Shown here: positions 36,970-45,735 of the stretch, one piece after another | How positions within the stretch are numbered: the first letter of the stretch is position 1 | How the letters are laid out: every line of letters begins with the position of its first letter | From: Fictibacillus marinisediminis | GTDB lineage: Bacteria; Bacillota; Bacilli; Bacillales; Fictibacillaceae | Reading direction: 5' to 3' | Length of the DNA: 64,000 nt | NCBI RefSeq assembly: GCF_023149135.1 | Contig: NZ_JAIWJX010000002.1 | Coordinates: 2,418,001 to 2,482,000 of the forward strand | Notes under the pieces: model-generated | The model's input: the letters and a program-made list of their open reading frames with translations, nothing else | What the model was told of the DNA's origin: nothing | The model's database searches: none | Position numbers and translations under genes: made by a program

Positions 36970-37203
36970 TTATACTTCCGTGTCAACTTCACCGTGCCGT
37001 GTATAAATGACCGCCTTGCCTCTTACTTTAACCGCAGATGTATGCTCAGTGAACTGAGCGAGCATGACCTCTCCCTTATCAAGCTTCTCTGAATGGTGGA
37101 ACCTGGTCTCAGTCCCCCTGGTCAAGCCAATCACGTTAACTCCGTTTTCTTTCGCTTTAATCACAAAAAACTCATTCTCGTTCATTTTTTCGTTCGTTTT
37201 CAT
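36970..37203 (-). CDS. mtrB: Tryptophan RNA-binding attenuation protein (TRAP)
   Basis: A 77-residue subunit of the 11-mer ring that binds (G/U)AG repeats when loaded with tryptophan. Conserved segments are NVIGLTRGT, the RNA-binding [18 protein letters not shown] and KVRGKAVI. The ATG at 37203 follows GGAG by eight bases; the ORF has three more codons upstream. It follows folE as in B. subtilis. Its target leader is at 30543-30608. Confidence 0.96.
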   Translation of the reverse strand: MKTNEKMNENEFFVIKAKENGVNVIGLTRGTETRFHHSEKLDKGEVMLAQFTEHTSAVKVRGKAVIYTRHGEVDTEV

Positions 37204-37227
37204 GCCGCACACTCCGTTTCTTTTAAA

Positions 37228-37794
37228 TTAACCGCGAATAAACGTGAGCACTTCTGCTCTTGCAGCCGCATCCTTAACAAAAATCCCTCTAACTGCAGAT
37301 GTTATGGTTTTTGAGCCGGGCTTTTTCACTCCGCGCATGGTCATGCACATATGCTCAGCCTCGACAACGACGATCACACCATGAGGCTCAAGCGTCTCTA
37401 CGAGCGCATCAGCAACATCTGATGTAATTCTTTCCTGAAGCTGCGGCCTGCGGGTGACTGCCTCAACAGCTCTTGCGAGTTTGCTCAGACCGGTTACTTT
37501 TCCTCCTCTTGGGATATAGCCGATATGCGCTTTTCCAAAGAAAGGAACAAGATGGTGTTCACACATGGAATAGAACGGAATGTCTTTCACGAGTACCAGC
37601 TCTTCATGATCCTCTCCGAAGATCGTAGCAAAGTGCTCTTTCGGATCCTGGTTCAGTCCCTGAAACACTTCCTGGTACATTTTCGCCACTCTTTTCGGTG
37701 TATCAACAAGTCCTTCACGCGACGGATCTTCTCCAATGGCCTCAAGGATCATGGTAACTGCCTGTTCAATTTTTGCCTGATCGAATTCCTTCAC
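37228..37794 (-). CDS. folE: GTP cyclohydrolase I
   Basis: Opens folate synthesis by converting GTP to dihydroneopterin triphosphate. The 188-residue protein has the zinc and active-site residues in [10 protein letters not shown] near residue 74 and [12 protein letters not shown] near 145, and [10 protein letters not shown]. The GTG at 37794 follows GGAGG by eight bases and gives the N-terminus typical of the family; an ATG at 37815 adds seven residues. It heads folE-mtrB and has a SigA-type promoter. Confidence 0.96.
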   Translation of the reverse strand: MKEFDQAKIEQAVTMILEAIGEDPSREGLVDTPKRVAKMYQEVFQGLNQDPKEHFATIFGEDHEELVLVKDIPFYSMCEHHLVPFFGKAHIGYIPRGGKVTGLSKLARAVEAVTRRPQLQERITSDVADALVETLEPHGVIVVVEAEHMCMTMRGVKKPGSKTITSAVRGIFVKDAAARAEVLTFIRG

Positions 37795-37873
37795 TGCGGT
37801 AGCCTCCATTTTCATTCCTGCAACGTTTCATGTAGGTTCATTTTCACGTTTGCTGTACGTTTTTCTAAAACCG

Positions 37874-37902
37874 ATTCTAGCATATGTAACAAGCAATGGC
37901 AA
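37874..37902 (-). promoter_or_regulatory. SigA-type promoter of folE-mtrB
   Basis: On the minus strand TTGCCA (37902-37897) and TAGAAT (37879-37874) are 17 bases apart, about 80 bases before folE. Confidence 0.65.
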
Positions 37903-37942
37903 AAAAGGAAAGCTCATTCCACACTTTTATCACAAAAATAAA

Positions 37943-37963
37943 AGAACCGCATAATGCGGTTCT
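37943..37963 (-). terminator. Terminator after hbs
   Basis: On the minus strand AGAACCGCAT and ATGCGGTTCT form a near-perfect stem, followed by TTTATTTTTG. Confidence 0.85.
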
Positions 37964-37983
37964 TGCTTGCCCTATGTATAAGA

Positions 37984-38256
37984 TTATTTTAGAGCATCCT
38001 TAAGGGCTTTTCCTGGTTTGAAAGCAGGCACTTTGCTTGCTGCGATTTCGATCTCTTCACCAGTTTGCGGGTTGCGACCCTTACGAGCAGCACGCTCACG
38101 AACTTCGAAGTTACCAAAACCGATAAGTTGTACCTTGTCACCTTCTTTAAGTGTTTCAGCGATCGCCTCGAATACTGCATCAACAGCTTTAGTGGCATCC
38201 TTTTTAGAAAGTTGAGTTTGTTCAGATACTGTATTTACAAGATCAGTCTTGTTCAT
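37984..38256 (-). CDS. hbs: DNA-binding protein HU
   Basis: A 90-residue nucleoid protein. The family signature [21 protein letters not shown], whose Arg-rich arm inserts into DNA, lies near residue 46. The ATG at 38256 follows GGAGG by eight bases; the ATG at 38265 is too close to it. The gene is monocistronic with its own terminator and lies between spoIVA and folE as in Bacillus. Confidence 0.97.
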   Translation of the reverse strand: MNKTDLVNTVSEQTQLSKKDATKAVDAVFEAIAETLKEGDKVQLIGFGNFEVRERAARKGRNPQTGEEIEIAASKVPAFKPGKALKDALK

Positions 38257-38470
38257 TCCATTCACCTCCTCTCAAAGAATGCTATTATCTATGCATTTGT
38301 TTTTCGGCTGTCTTACTATCATAAAGCGCTGGGCCCTGTTTTATACAAGATTTACTAAATACTTTCGTAACAAGCCTTATATTAAACGATAAGTCATAAG
38401 AATTCAATATTTTTATCCGGAAAATAGCGAAAAGCCGACTTTTATAGGGTCTTTTTGCCTATTTCCAACA

Positions 38471-38494
38471 AAAAAGACTCCATTTAAGGAGCCT
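38471..38494 (-). terminator. Terminator after spoIVA
   Basis: On the minus strand AGGCTCC and GGAGTCT pair around TTAAAT, followed by TTTTTTG. Confidence 0.8.
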
Positions 38495-38498
38495 CTCA

Positions 38499-39977
38499 TT
38501 ATAAAATAATAGCGATTAATCCTCCAGAGCCTTCGTTTATAATGCGCTCAAGGGTTTCCTTCAGCTTGTATCTTGCATTCTCCGGCATGAGTGAAATTTT
38601 GCCCTGAATGCCTTCCCTTACGATGGAATTCAGCGATCGTCCAAAGATATCAGAGTTCCAGATGGATAGCGGATCCTCTTCAAAATCCTGCATAAGATAC
38701 CTTACGAGTTCTTCGCTCTGTTTCTCTGTGCCGATGATCGGCGCAAATTCTGATTCCACATCAACTTTAATCATATGAATAGAAGGCGCTACCGCTTTCA
38801 GCCTGACGCCAAACCTGGAGCCTTGGCGGATGATTTCCGGTTCATCGAGGCTCATGTCGGTCAAGGCTGGAGCAGCTATTCCATAGCCTGTTTGTTTGAC
38901 CATTCTCAGTGCATCTGCTACCTGGTCATATTCCTGCTTCGCATAGGCGAATTCTTGCATCAGCTGCAGCAAGTGATCTTTGCCCCTGATCTCTACTCCT
39001 ACGACTTCTTTTAAGATCTGATCATAGAGGTCATCTGGAGCAAACAGGTCAATCTCTGCAATCCCCTGACCCATCTCAATGCCTGCAAGCCGTGCGTCGT
39101 CGATAAATTCGAAGTCGCTGAAGCTGCCTACTACCCGGTCGACATCCCTCAGCCTTTTGATATCCTTCACTGTTTCCCTTACTGCTTCTTCATAGCTTTC
39201 CCGCAGCCAATGTTCCTCCCTAAGCACCATGACCCAGCTTGGCAGGTTCACATTGACTTCAAGAACCGGGAACTCATACAGTACTTCTCTGAGAACATTG
39301 TTTATATCATGCTCTGTCATGCTCTCTACACTCATGGCCAGAACTGGAATATCATATTTCTCGCACAGTTCTTTGCGCAGCTGTTCTGTATCAGGATGAT
39401 GCGGCTGCACGGAGTTGACCACCAGGATGAACGGCTTGCCGACTTCTTTCAATTCATCGATAACTCTTTCTTCCGATTCGATATAGTCGTACCTTGGAAT
39501 CTCTCCGATCGAACCGTCTGTGGTGACAACAACTCCGAGAGTGGAATGCTCCTGGATGACTTTTCTTGTGCCGATCTCAGCAGCTTCATGGAAAGGAATC
39601 GGTTCGTCATACCAAGGTGTATGAATCATTCTTGGCCCGTTCTCATCCTCATAGCCTTTTGCGCTCGGCACTGCATAGCCTACACTATCCACCAGCCTCA
39701 CATTAACATCCAGGCCTTCTCCGACATGGATTCTGACCGCATTGTTCGGAACAAACTTAGGTTCCGTTGTCATGATGGTCTTTCCCGCTGCACTTTGAGG
39801 AAGCTCATCCTGTGCCCGCTGGCGTTCACCGTCATTTTGGATGTTCGGCAGCACGACCAGCTCCATAAACCGTTTGATAAAGGTAGATTTCCCTGTACGA
39901 ACAGCACCGACTACTCCGAGATAAATGTCTCCTCCTGTCCGTTCAGCGATATCTTTGAAAATATCGATTTTTTCCAT
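38499..39977 (-). CDS. spoIVA: Stage IV sporulation protein A (spore coat basement ATPase)
   Basis: Forms the ATP-driven basement layer of the spore coat around the forespore. The 492-residue protein has Walker A GAVRTGKSTF near residue 25, a Walker B-like LVDSVGY, and the C-terminal FGRSLNSIVREGIQGK region used for polymerisation. The ATG at 39977 follows GGGAGGG. A SigE-like promoter lies upstream. The length equals that of B. subtilis SpoIVA. Confidence 0.97.
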   Translation of the reverse strand: MEKIDIFKDIAERTGGDIYLGVVGAVRTGKSTFIKRFMELVVLPNIQNDGERQRAQDELPQSAAGKTIMTTEPKFVPNNAVRIHVGEGLDVNVRLVDSVGYAVPSAKGYEDENGPRMIHTPWYDEPIPFHEAAEIGTRKVIQEHSTLGVVVTTDGSIGEIPRYDYIESEERVIDELKEVGKPFILVVNSVQPHHPDTEQLRKELCEKYDIPVLAMSVESMTEHDINNVLREVLYEFPVLEVNVNLPSWVMVLREEHWLRESYEEAVRETVKDIKRLRDVDRVVGSFSDFEFIDDARLAGIEMGQGIAEIDLFAPDDLYDQILKEVVGVEIRGKDHLLQLMQEFAYAKQEYDQVADALRMVKQTGYGIAAPALTDMSLDEPEIIRQGSRFGVRLKAVAPSIHMIKVDVESEFAPIIGTEKQSEELVRYLMQDFEEDPLSIWNSDIFGRSLNSIVREGIQGKISLMPENARYKLKETLERIINEGSGGLIAIIL

Positions 39978-40029
39978 TCATTTCCCTCCCGATCCAAATA
40001 AGTTCCGGATGCTATTCTTGGACATTACA

Positions 40030-40057
40030 TACATATGATGTTGTCCCAAAAATATGA
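40030..40057 (-). promoter_or_regulatory. Candidate SigE promoter of spoIVA
   Basis: On the minus strand TCATATT (40057-40051) and CATATGTA (40037-40030) are 13 bases apart, close to the mother-cell SigE pattern (ATATT, 13-14 bases, CATACA-T). spoIVA is a known SigE-dependent gene in B. subtilis. Confidence 0.5.
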
Positions 40058-40193
40058 TAAGGAATGAAAGTTTTTTCATACAAAAATCAGCGATGGACCT
40101 CAGTTCGTTTTATAGACCGGGAGAGAAGCACAAACAATTGTGATCTTCCGTGTGCAAACTGTCCAGGTTATCACCATGTCCGTTTTTATATAA

Positions 40194-40245
40194 AAAACCC
40201 TCCTCCTTTTCTATGAATGTATTAAAAAGGAGGAGAGTTCATGCC
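40194..40245 (-). terminator. Strong terminator after yphF
   Basis: On the minus strand CTCCTCCTTTT and AAAAGGAGGAG pair around a 17-base loop and run into GGTTTTTTAT. It isolates yphF from spoIVA. Confidence 0.85.
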
Positions 40246-40271
40246 AATTATTTATCTCGTGTTGTATAAAG

Positions 40272-40988
40272 TTATTGATCAGATGCCAAAAAAACAGGCT
40301 CTCCGTTCTTTACGGTATAGGGAACGGAACGCACCGGCACAAAAAATGAGTCCTGCACAAGGAGCGGACGGATGTCTTCTCCTTTTTTTACATGCTGCCC
40401 CTTTTTCAGCAGGTGGTAGAGATCGATAGAATAATCTACATGAACTTTTGAATCATTATCTACAATAAATGGAAGATTCTTTCCGGAATAAGGGCTTACT
40501 GCGTATGGTGCCTCTTTGTAGCCCATCTTTTTATAATCAAGGGTATACCTGCCAATAGCCAATATCTTTTGATATGGCGGATATTTATGGGTTCGAATAT
40601 ATTCCTTCAATCTGGTTTCCAGATCCTGAGCTTTGTTTACAGTCACCAGGTCAATCAGCCTAACTTTTGGTTTCGTTTCCGCATCGATGAGCACATATTG
40701 AAACGTGCCTCCTTTTTCGAACGAATTGCCGGGAGGCTGCTGCATGTATTTTGGAACCAGCCTTCCAAAATCAATCGGATACTTTTCATAAACGTCTGTG
40801 GAGGCGTCTTTGTTTTTAATCGGAAGCACAGACGTGTCTTTATGGTAATCATCCACTGCAGACTGAACCATAGCCATCTGGTCCTTGTATGGTATACGGT
40901 TTTCGCTTTTTTGGCTGTCTGGATACAGGCAGCCCGTCAGGCTGAAGAGCAGGCAGACTAAGAACGTGAGAGAACAGATTTTTTTCAT
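40272..40988 (-). CDS. yphF: YphF-like lipoprotein
   Basis: A 238-residue protein with a lipoprotein signal peptide (LVCLLFSLTGC lipobox, Cys20), so it is membrane-anchored outside the cell or in the intermembrane space of the forespore. No known domain is seen; repeated short segments (PKVRLIDLVTV, KVHVDYSIDLY) suggest a beta-rich fold. It lies between yphE and spoIVA, the conserved place of yphF. Function unknown. Confidence 0.82.
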   Translation of the reverse strand: MKKICSLTFLVCLLFSLTGCLYPDSQKSENRIPYKDQMAMVQSAVDDYHKDTSVLPIKNKDASTDVYEKYPIDFGRLVPKYMQQPPGNSFEKGGTFQYVLIDAETKPKVRLIDLVTVNKAQDLETRLKEYIRTHKYPPYQKILAIGRYTLDYKKMGYKEAPYAVSPYSGKNLPFIVDNDSKVHVDYSIDLYHLLKKGQHVKKGEDIRPLLVQDSFFVPVRSVPYTVKNGEPVFLASDQ

Positions 40989-41001
40989 GGTTCTGGCGTA
41001 C

Positions 41002-41202
41002 CTATCCTTTCGCCGGTCCGCTAAAGACTACGAGAACAATAAAGATGCCTGCTGTAATCATGCAAATATATGCGATAGCCGCCAGTATGTATTTAAAGAT
41101 TCCTTTCAGTTTCGATCTGCTGATCATAATAGAAAAAACCGCAATAAACATCAATGCGATGGATGAAAGCGCAACCCACATTTTCATTAATCCTGCGTCC
41201 AT
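41002..41202 (-). CDS. yphE: YphE-like small membrane protein (DUF2768)
   Basis: A 66-residue protein with two membrane helices (WVALSSIALMFIAVFSIMI and ILAAIAYICMITAGIFIVLV). The ATG at 41202 follows GGGGG; six upstream codons in the ORF lack a site. It ends 13 bases before yphF, so the two are probably cotranscribed. Function unknown. Confidence 0.82.
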   Translation of the reverse strand: MDAGLMKMWVALSSIALMFIAVFSIMISRSKLKGIFKYILAAIAYICMITAGIFIVLVVFSGPAKG

Positions 41203-41243
41203 ATGTATCCCCCTTTGCATACAGCGTAAATTATAGCATAAAA

Positions 41244-41298
41244 CAAAAGAAAAGCGTAAGCGCTCAAGTTTTGGTACGATAAGCGCTGTAGCTAGACA
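41244..41298. repeat. Short copy of the dispersed intergenic repeat
   Basis: It contains AAAAGAAAAGCGTAAGCG, then GATAAGCGCTGTAGCTAGACA. Both ends recur at 51733-51916. This copy looks like the two ends joined without the middle. Confidence 0.65.
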
Positions 41299-41315
41299 TT
41301 CCTTCTTTCTTACAA

Positions 41316-41353
41316 CAAAAAAAGGCAGGCCGATGTCTGATACACCGCCTGCC
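41316..41353 (-). terminator. Terminator after the spoVIF-like gene
   Basis: On the minus strand GGCAGGC and GCCTGCC pair around a 16-base loop and are followed by seven T. Confidence 0.8.
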
Positions 41354-41407
41354 GAATGACTAAAAACCCCAATTTGCAGATTGATTGGCTATCCGTTAAA
41401 GTTGTCC

Positions 41408-41668
41408 CTACTTGTTCTCGAACATTTTAGATAATGTGTTGAAATCAAGAGGCACATTGTTATTGATTACAGCACTGACAATTTGGTCTTCTTTTTGTTT
41501 GGAAACAGGGACACCGGCCAAGGAGGCTACCTGGGAAATCAGTCTTCTTAGAGTGCGTTCATCCCGCAGATTTTCATTGCTGACGGTCTGGGCAAGTTTA
41601 AAGATATCTTCTTTCTTAACGTTTGTTTTCTTTTCAACCTTATCAAAAAATTGATTGTTACGATCCAT
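41408..41668 (-). CDS. Stage VI sporulation protein F family (SpoVIF-like)
   Basis: An 86-residue protein with the family hallmarks FFDKVEKKTNVKKEDIFKLA at the N-terminus and LRDERTLRRLISQVASLAGV in the middle. In B. subtilis SpoVIF (YjcC) guides late coat assembly, but its gene lies elsewhere, so this copy beside gpsA may be a paralogue or a moved gene. The ATG at 41668 follows GGAGG. It has its own terminator. Confidence 0.85.
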   Translation of the reverse strand: MDRNNQFFDKVEKKTNVKKEDIFKLAQTVSNENLRDERTLRRLISQVASLAGVPVSKQKEDQIVSAVINNNVPLDFNTLSKMFENK

Positions 41669-41757
41669 TTTTCGTCCTCCTCCAACAACCTATTCACCAT
41701 TATCCTATGCGTTAGTCTAAGAATCGTGAAAGAAATCGGAGAGATAAACCAAATGGA

Positions 41758-42801
41758 TTATTCCGTAATATTTAAATTCGATAAAAGAGAAGAGACGTCT
41801 TCCACTTCATGGGTCCTGCTTCTTCTCATCAGTTCATCCACAGCTTCTTTCGCATTTTTTCCGTCGAACAGAACGTCATGAAGAACATTTGTGATCGGCA
41901 TCTCTACATTCTCATTCTGAGCCAGCTGGTAAGCCGCTTTTGTTGTTCTTACACCTTCGACAACCATGCCCATTTTTTCAAGTACCGCATCGAGCGCTTC
42001 CCCTTTGCCGAGCATGTTTCCGGCTCTCCAGTTCCTGCTGTGGACACTCGTACATGTAACGATGAGATCTCCGATTCCTGTCAAGCCCGCGAATGTCAGC
42101 GGGTTGGCCCCCATTTTCGTTCCAAGCCTGGCGATTTCAGCAAGTCCACGCGTGATGAGAGCGGCTTTGGCATTGTCTCCATAACCAAGCCCGTCAGACA
42201 TACCGGCTCCAAGCGCGATAATATTCTTCAGTGCTCCGCCGAGTTCAACCCCTACAATATCCGGGTTCGTGTAGACCCTGAAGTTCTGGTTAATAAACAG
42301 ATCCTGAACAAACTCCGCTTCTTCTATATCGGCAGAGGAAACCGTAACCGTGGTCGGCTGCCTTAATGAAACTTCTTCTGCATGGCTTGGCCCTGAAAGC
42401 ACAACAATGGATTTGCGCACTTCAGCAGGTACTTCTTCTTCAATGATTTCAGATACACGCTTATACGTTTCGGGCTCTATTCCTTTGCTGGCATGTACGA
42501 TCGTTACCGGATGATCCAAGTGCGGTACCAGATCGCCAAGCACTTCTCTTATCGCCTTTGTAGGAGCGACAATCAAGATCATGCCCGCGCCTGAGACCGT
42601 TTCATGAAGATCGGTAAATCCGCGGAGCTCTTCTGGAAGCGAGACACCCGGCAAATATTTTTCATTGGTATGTAAAGAATTGATTTCGTTGATCTGTTCT
42701 TGTCTTCTTCCCCATAACCGGACATCGTGTCCATTATCCGCCAATACGAGGGCCAGCGCTGTACCCCAGCTGCCGGCACCGATTACTGCTACTTTTTCCA
42801 T
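41758..42801 (-). CDS. gpsA: Glycerol-3-phosphate dehydrogenase (NAD(P)+)
   Basis: Reduces dihydroxyacetone phosphate to glycerol-3-phosphate for phospholipids. The 347-residue protein has [14 protein letters not shown] at the N-terminus, SGPSHAEEV and the catalytic Lys in [15 protein letters not shown] near residue 190. The ATG at 42801 follows GGAG; a GTG at 42807 is the alternative. Its product feeds PlsY, the gene just upstream. The ribosome binding region (42816-42807) is complementary to the loop of the candidate sRNA. Confidence 0.97.
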   Translation of the reverse strand: MEKVAVIGAGSWGTALALVLADNGHDVRLWGRRQEQINEINSLHTNEKYLPGVSLPEELRGFTDLHETVSGAGMILIVAPTKAIREVLGDLVPHLDHPVTIVHASKGIEPETYKRVSEIIEEEVPAEVRKSIVVLSGPSHAEEVSLRQPTTVTVSSADIEEAEFVQDLFINQNFRVYTNPDIVGVELGGALKNIIALGAGMSDGLGYGDNAKAALITRGLAEIARLGTKMGANPLTFAGLTGIGDLIVTCTSVHSRNWRAGNMLGKGEALDAVLEKMGMVVEGVRTTKAAYQLAQNENVEMPITNVLHDVLFDGKNAKEAVDELMRRSRTHEVEDVSSLLSNLNITE

Positions 42802-42819
42802 TCCCACTCCACTCCTTAC

Positions 42820-43407
42820 TTAATGCCCTATTTTTCTTTCATTTCCTTTTAAAAGTCTAGAGATATTGGTGCGGTGCCTCCATATGGAGAGAACACCGAT
42901 CAATGAAGCGCATAGCGCCGCATCATAAGGTATTGTTTTTAAAATAACCATTAATGCAGGCGTCAAAATCATAAAAACGATGGAACCTAAAGAAACATAA
43001 CGGGTAGCTGCAATGAGAAGAATTACAAAGATCCCAGATATGAGTGAAGGGATGAACGAAGCTACAACAAAAACACCAATGGTCGTCGCTACCCCTTTAC
43101 CTCCTTTAAATCCGTAATAGATGGGCCAATTATGCCCGATAATGGCCATCGCTCCCGAAGCGATGGCTGCGGTCATATTGTAATGGAGGCCACTTGCAGC
43201 CCACACAGGGATCATCCCCTTAAGCCCGTCCAGCAGAAGCACGCCGATGGCAGGTCCTACACCGATAACCCGCAGCGTGTTCGTGGCTCCTGCATTTCCG
43301 CTCCCCAGTTTGCGTATATCCTCTTTTTTCAGCCCTTTAGTGATGATATAACTGAAACTGATGGAGCCTAATAAATAAGCACCGATAAACAGCAAGACAA
43401 TCTGCAT
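42820..43407 (-). CDS. plsY: Glycerol-3-phosphate acyltransferase PlsY
   Basis: Acylates glycerol-3-phosphate from acyl-phosphate. The 195-residue membrane protein has five or more helices and the three conserved motifs GSGNAGATNTLR (near residue 36), HNWPIYYGFKGGKGVAT and SLGSIV. It lies between der and gpsA, which supplies its substrate. Confidence 0.95.
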   Translation of the reverse strand: MQIVLLFIGAYLLGSISFSYIITKGLKKEDIRKLGSGNAGATNTLRVIGVGPAIGVLLLDGLKGMIPVWAASGLHYNMTAAIASGAMAIIGHNWPIYYGFKGGKGVATTIGVFVVASFIPSLISGIFVILLIAATRYVSLGSIVFMILTPALMVILKTIPYDAALCASLIGVLSIWRHRTNISRLLKGNERKIGH

Positions 43408-43416
43408 GCCGTCTAC

Positions 43417-44730
43417 CTAATCATTTTTTTTGCGGGCAACGATTCTGATCGGGGTACCAATAAAGCCAAACGTCTCCCTTACCTTGTTTTCAAGGAACCT
43501 GCGGTATGAAAAGTGAAGAAGTTCAGGATCATTGACAAAAAGAGCAATCGTAGGCGGCTTAATGGCTACCTGAGTGGCATAGTTGATTTTCAGGCGCTTG
43601 CCGTTGTCCGTAGGTGTAGGATTCATTGCCACAGCATCCATGATCACATCGTTCAGAACGTTCGTCTGAACACGAAGGGAATGGTTTTCGGCCACTTGAT
43701 TGATCAAAGGATAAAGAGTATGAAGTCTCTGTTTTGTTTTTGCTGATACAAAAAGAATAGGAGCATAGCTTAGGTACAGGAAATGATCCCGGATCTTCTG
43801 TTCAAATTCACGAAGTGTTTTATCATCTTTTTCAACGGCATCCCATTTATTCACGATGATAATGACCGCTTTTCCTGCTTCATGGGCAAAGCCTGCCACT
43901 TTTTTATCCTGCTCGATGATTCCTTCTTCCGCATTCAGAACAACACAGACAACATCGGCTCTTTCAATGGCTTTTAAAGCACGAAGAACACTATACTTTT
44001 CGGTATGCTCATAGACTTTTCCTCTTTTTCGCATCCCTGCTGTATCAATAATCGTATATTTCTGTCCTTCACGGGTAAATTCTGAATCGATCGCGTCTCT
44101 TGTTGTGCCGGCAATATCGCTTACGATCACACGCTCCTTGCCTAAGATCGCATTAACGAGTGAAGATTTACCAACATTTGGGCGGCCGATCAGGCAAAAA
44201 CGGATCGTTTCATCATCTTCCTCTTCCTCAGGCTGTTCCGGAAAATGGCTGAATACCGCATCGAGAAGGTCTCCGAGGCCAATACCGTGCGAACCCGATA
44301 CTGGAAAAGGCTCTCCCATTCCAAGGGAATAAAAATCATAGATCAAATCCTTGCGTTCAGGATTATCTATTTTGTTGACTCCAAGAACAATGGGTTTCTT
44401 TGAGCGATGAAGAAGTTTTGCCACCTCTTCATCTGCGGCGGTTACCCCTTCTTTCCCATCGGCAAGAAAAACAATAACATCCGCTTCATCGATAGCGACC
44501 TCAGCTTGCTGTCTCATGAGATGCAATAACGGTTCATCTCCGATTTCAATTCCGCCCGTATCAATTATATTAAATTCACGGTTCAGCCATTCAGCTGAAC
44601 TATAGATTCTGTCTCTTGTCACACCTGGCATATCTTCCACGATAGAAACCCGGTCTCCGACAATACGGTTAAATATTGTGGACTTCCCCACATTTGGTCT
44701 TCCGACGATGGCCAAAACTGGCTTTTGCAT
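43417..44730 (-). CDS. der: Ribosome-associated GTPase Der (EngA)
   Basis: Essential 50S assembly GTPase with two tandem G domains: GRPNVGKS near residues 10 and 183, VNKID and VNKWD for guanine specificity, and a C-terminal KH-like domain ending VARKKND. The 437 residues are the norm. The ATG at 44730 follows AAAGGA. It leads a der-plsY-gpsA block. Confidence 0.97.
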   Translation of the reverse strand: MQKPVLAIVGRPNVGKSTIFNRIVGDRVSIVEDMPGVTRDRIYSSAEWLNREFNIIDTGGIEIGDEPLLHLMRQQAEVAIDEADVIVFLADGKEGVTAADEEVAKLLHRSKKPIVLGVNKIDNPERKDLIYDFYSLGMGEPFPVSGSHGIGLGDLLDAVFSHFPEQPEEEEDDETIRFCLIGRPNVGKSSLVNAILGKERVIVSDIAGTTRDAIDSEFTREGQKYTIIDTAGMRKRGKVYEHTEKYSVLRALKAIERADVVCVVLNAEEGIIEQDKKVAGFAHEAGKAVIIIVNKWDAVEKDDKTLREFEQKIRDHFLYLSYAPILFVSAKTKQRLHTLYPLINQVAENHSLRVQTNVLNDVIMDAVAMNPTPTDNGKRLKINYATQVAIKPPTIALFVNDPELLHFSYRRFLENKVRETFGFIGTPIRIVARKKND

Positions 44731-44764
44731 GTCGACACATCCTTTTTACTTAATAGTCCAAAAA

Positions 44765-44789
44765 AAGAAAACCCTTCCGCGATGAAGGG
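44765..44789 (-). terminator. Terminator after yphA
   Basis: On the minus strand CCCTTC and GAAGGG pair around ATCGCG and run into TTTTCTTTTTTT. Confidence 0.8.
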
Positions 44790-44855
44790 CCGCAATAATA
44801 GCTAATTTATTTTAGCAGATAAAAGTATAACCCACAACCGTCATTCAGCGCAGAC

Positions 44856-45464
44856 TCACCTTGATACACGTTTTATCATTTTTCCTTTCCCTGCTTCTGC
44901 GGACAAAAAATGTCCGAATTGCTGTACGCCTTCAAAGACAAAGCACAGGGCAACCGACAAGGAAACAACATCAAGGAAATTAAGACTTCCCAGTTCAATG
45001 CTCCACGTTAGTTTTTTAATAATAACGTGATAGACAGCCTCCCCTTCGCAATATCCCGCTGCGAGCACGAAGGGACGAAAACGCGGATGTTTAATTAATA
45101 ATAAAGAAAGAACAAAGAGAGCACACGCAAGCAGCCATTTTACTTGTACAACCATCCAAACTGGATCATACATCGAGAATAGAAGCATGGCATTATAGGA
45201 AAGAGCGATCAGAAAAGAACAAAATACGTAATATAGAACCATCTTAAACGGCAATCTAAAAATCCATAAATAACAGCTTAAAAACAGAAATAGAAATGTA
45301 AAATTAATGCTCACAAAACCCGTGTCCAATACGAAGCCATGCGCGATCAGCAGGATGAGAAGCGAGGCTGAATAGACCGTCCGCTGGGGCGATGCTTTCA
45401 TTAAAAACGTGCTGTAGGCCCATCCAATCCATGCAAACCAATAAAAGAAAATTCCATCCATCAT
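44856..45464 (-). CDS. yphA: YphA-like membrane protein
   Basis: A 202-residue integral membrane protein with six or seven hydrophobic segments, named from its place between der and the plus-strand ypzI gene. The ATG at 45464 follows GGAGGAG; the ORF extends seven codons upstream over that site. No motif hints at a function. Confidence 0.78.
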   Translation of the reverse strand: MMDGIFFYWFAWIGWAYSTFLMKASPQRTVYSASLLILLIAHGFVLDTGFVSINFTFLFLFLSCYLWIFRLPFKMVLYYVFCSFLIALSYNAMLLFSMYDPVWMVVQVKWLLACALFVLSLLLIKHPRFRPFVLAAGYCEGEAVYHVIIKKLTWSIELGSLNFLDVVSLSVALCFVFEGVQQFGHFLSAEAGKGKMIKRVSR

Positions 45465-45552
45465 GCTCTCCTCCTCTACCCCCATTATGGCTCAATCGAA
45501 TAAAACCTAATCATGCAGTCATAATAAAAGCAAACAGAAAGGAGGCAGCAGC

Positions 45553-45693
45553 ATGGGAAAAGACCGCCAGGAAAAAAAACTCCGCGAATCACACAGAGTA
45601 GAATCGGACCGTGACCAGAGTCTGAAATATTCTGGAGCTACATCGCTGGAAGGCCCGGAAGAAGCCAAAAGAAGAAATAACCAAAAAAGCTGA
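45553..45693 (+). CDS. ypzI: YpzI family small protein
   Basis: This 46-residue gene starts at ATG 45553 after AGGAGG. The product is very charged and polar (MGKDRQEKKLRES, then a DQSL and SLEGPEEA pattern), without membrane segments, and resembles the conserved YpzI of Bacillus. It is on the plus strand, convergent with rpsA, and shares a two-way terminator. Function unknown. Confidence 0.85.
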   Translation: MGKDRQEKKLRESHRVESDRDQSLKYSGATSLEGPEEAKRRNNQKS

Positions 45694-45704
45694 AACAAAA
45701 GAAA

Positions 45705-45730
45705 AGAACTCCGCAGCGGGAGTTCTTTTT
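45705..45730. terminator. Two-way terminator between ypzI and rpsA
   Basis: AGAACTCC and GGGAGTTCT pair around GCAGC, with TTTTTTT on the plus side and TTTTCTTTTG on the minus side. It can serve both convergent genes. Confidence 0.85.
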
Positions 45731-45735
45731 TTATC

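Noticed and set aside
40241..40429. Plus-strand ORF of 62 codons after a GGAGGAG-like site
   Set aside because: The apparent ribosome binding site is one arm of the yphF terminator, and most of the ORF is antisense to yphF.
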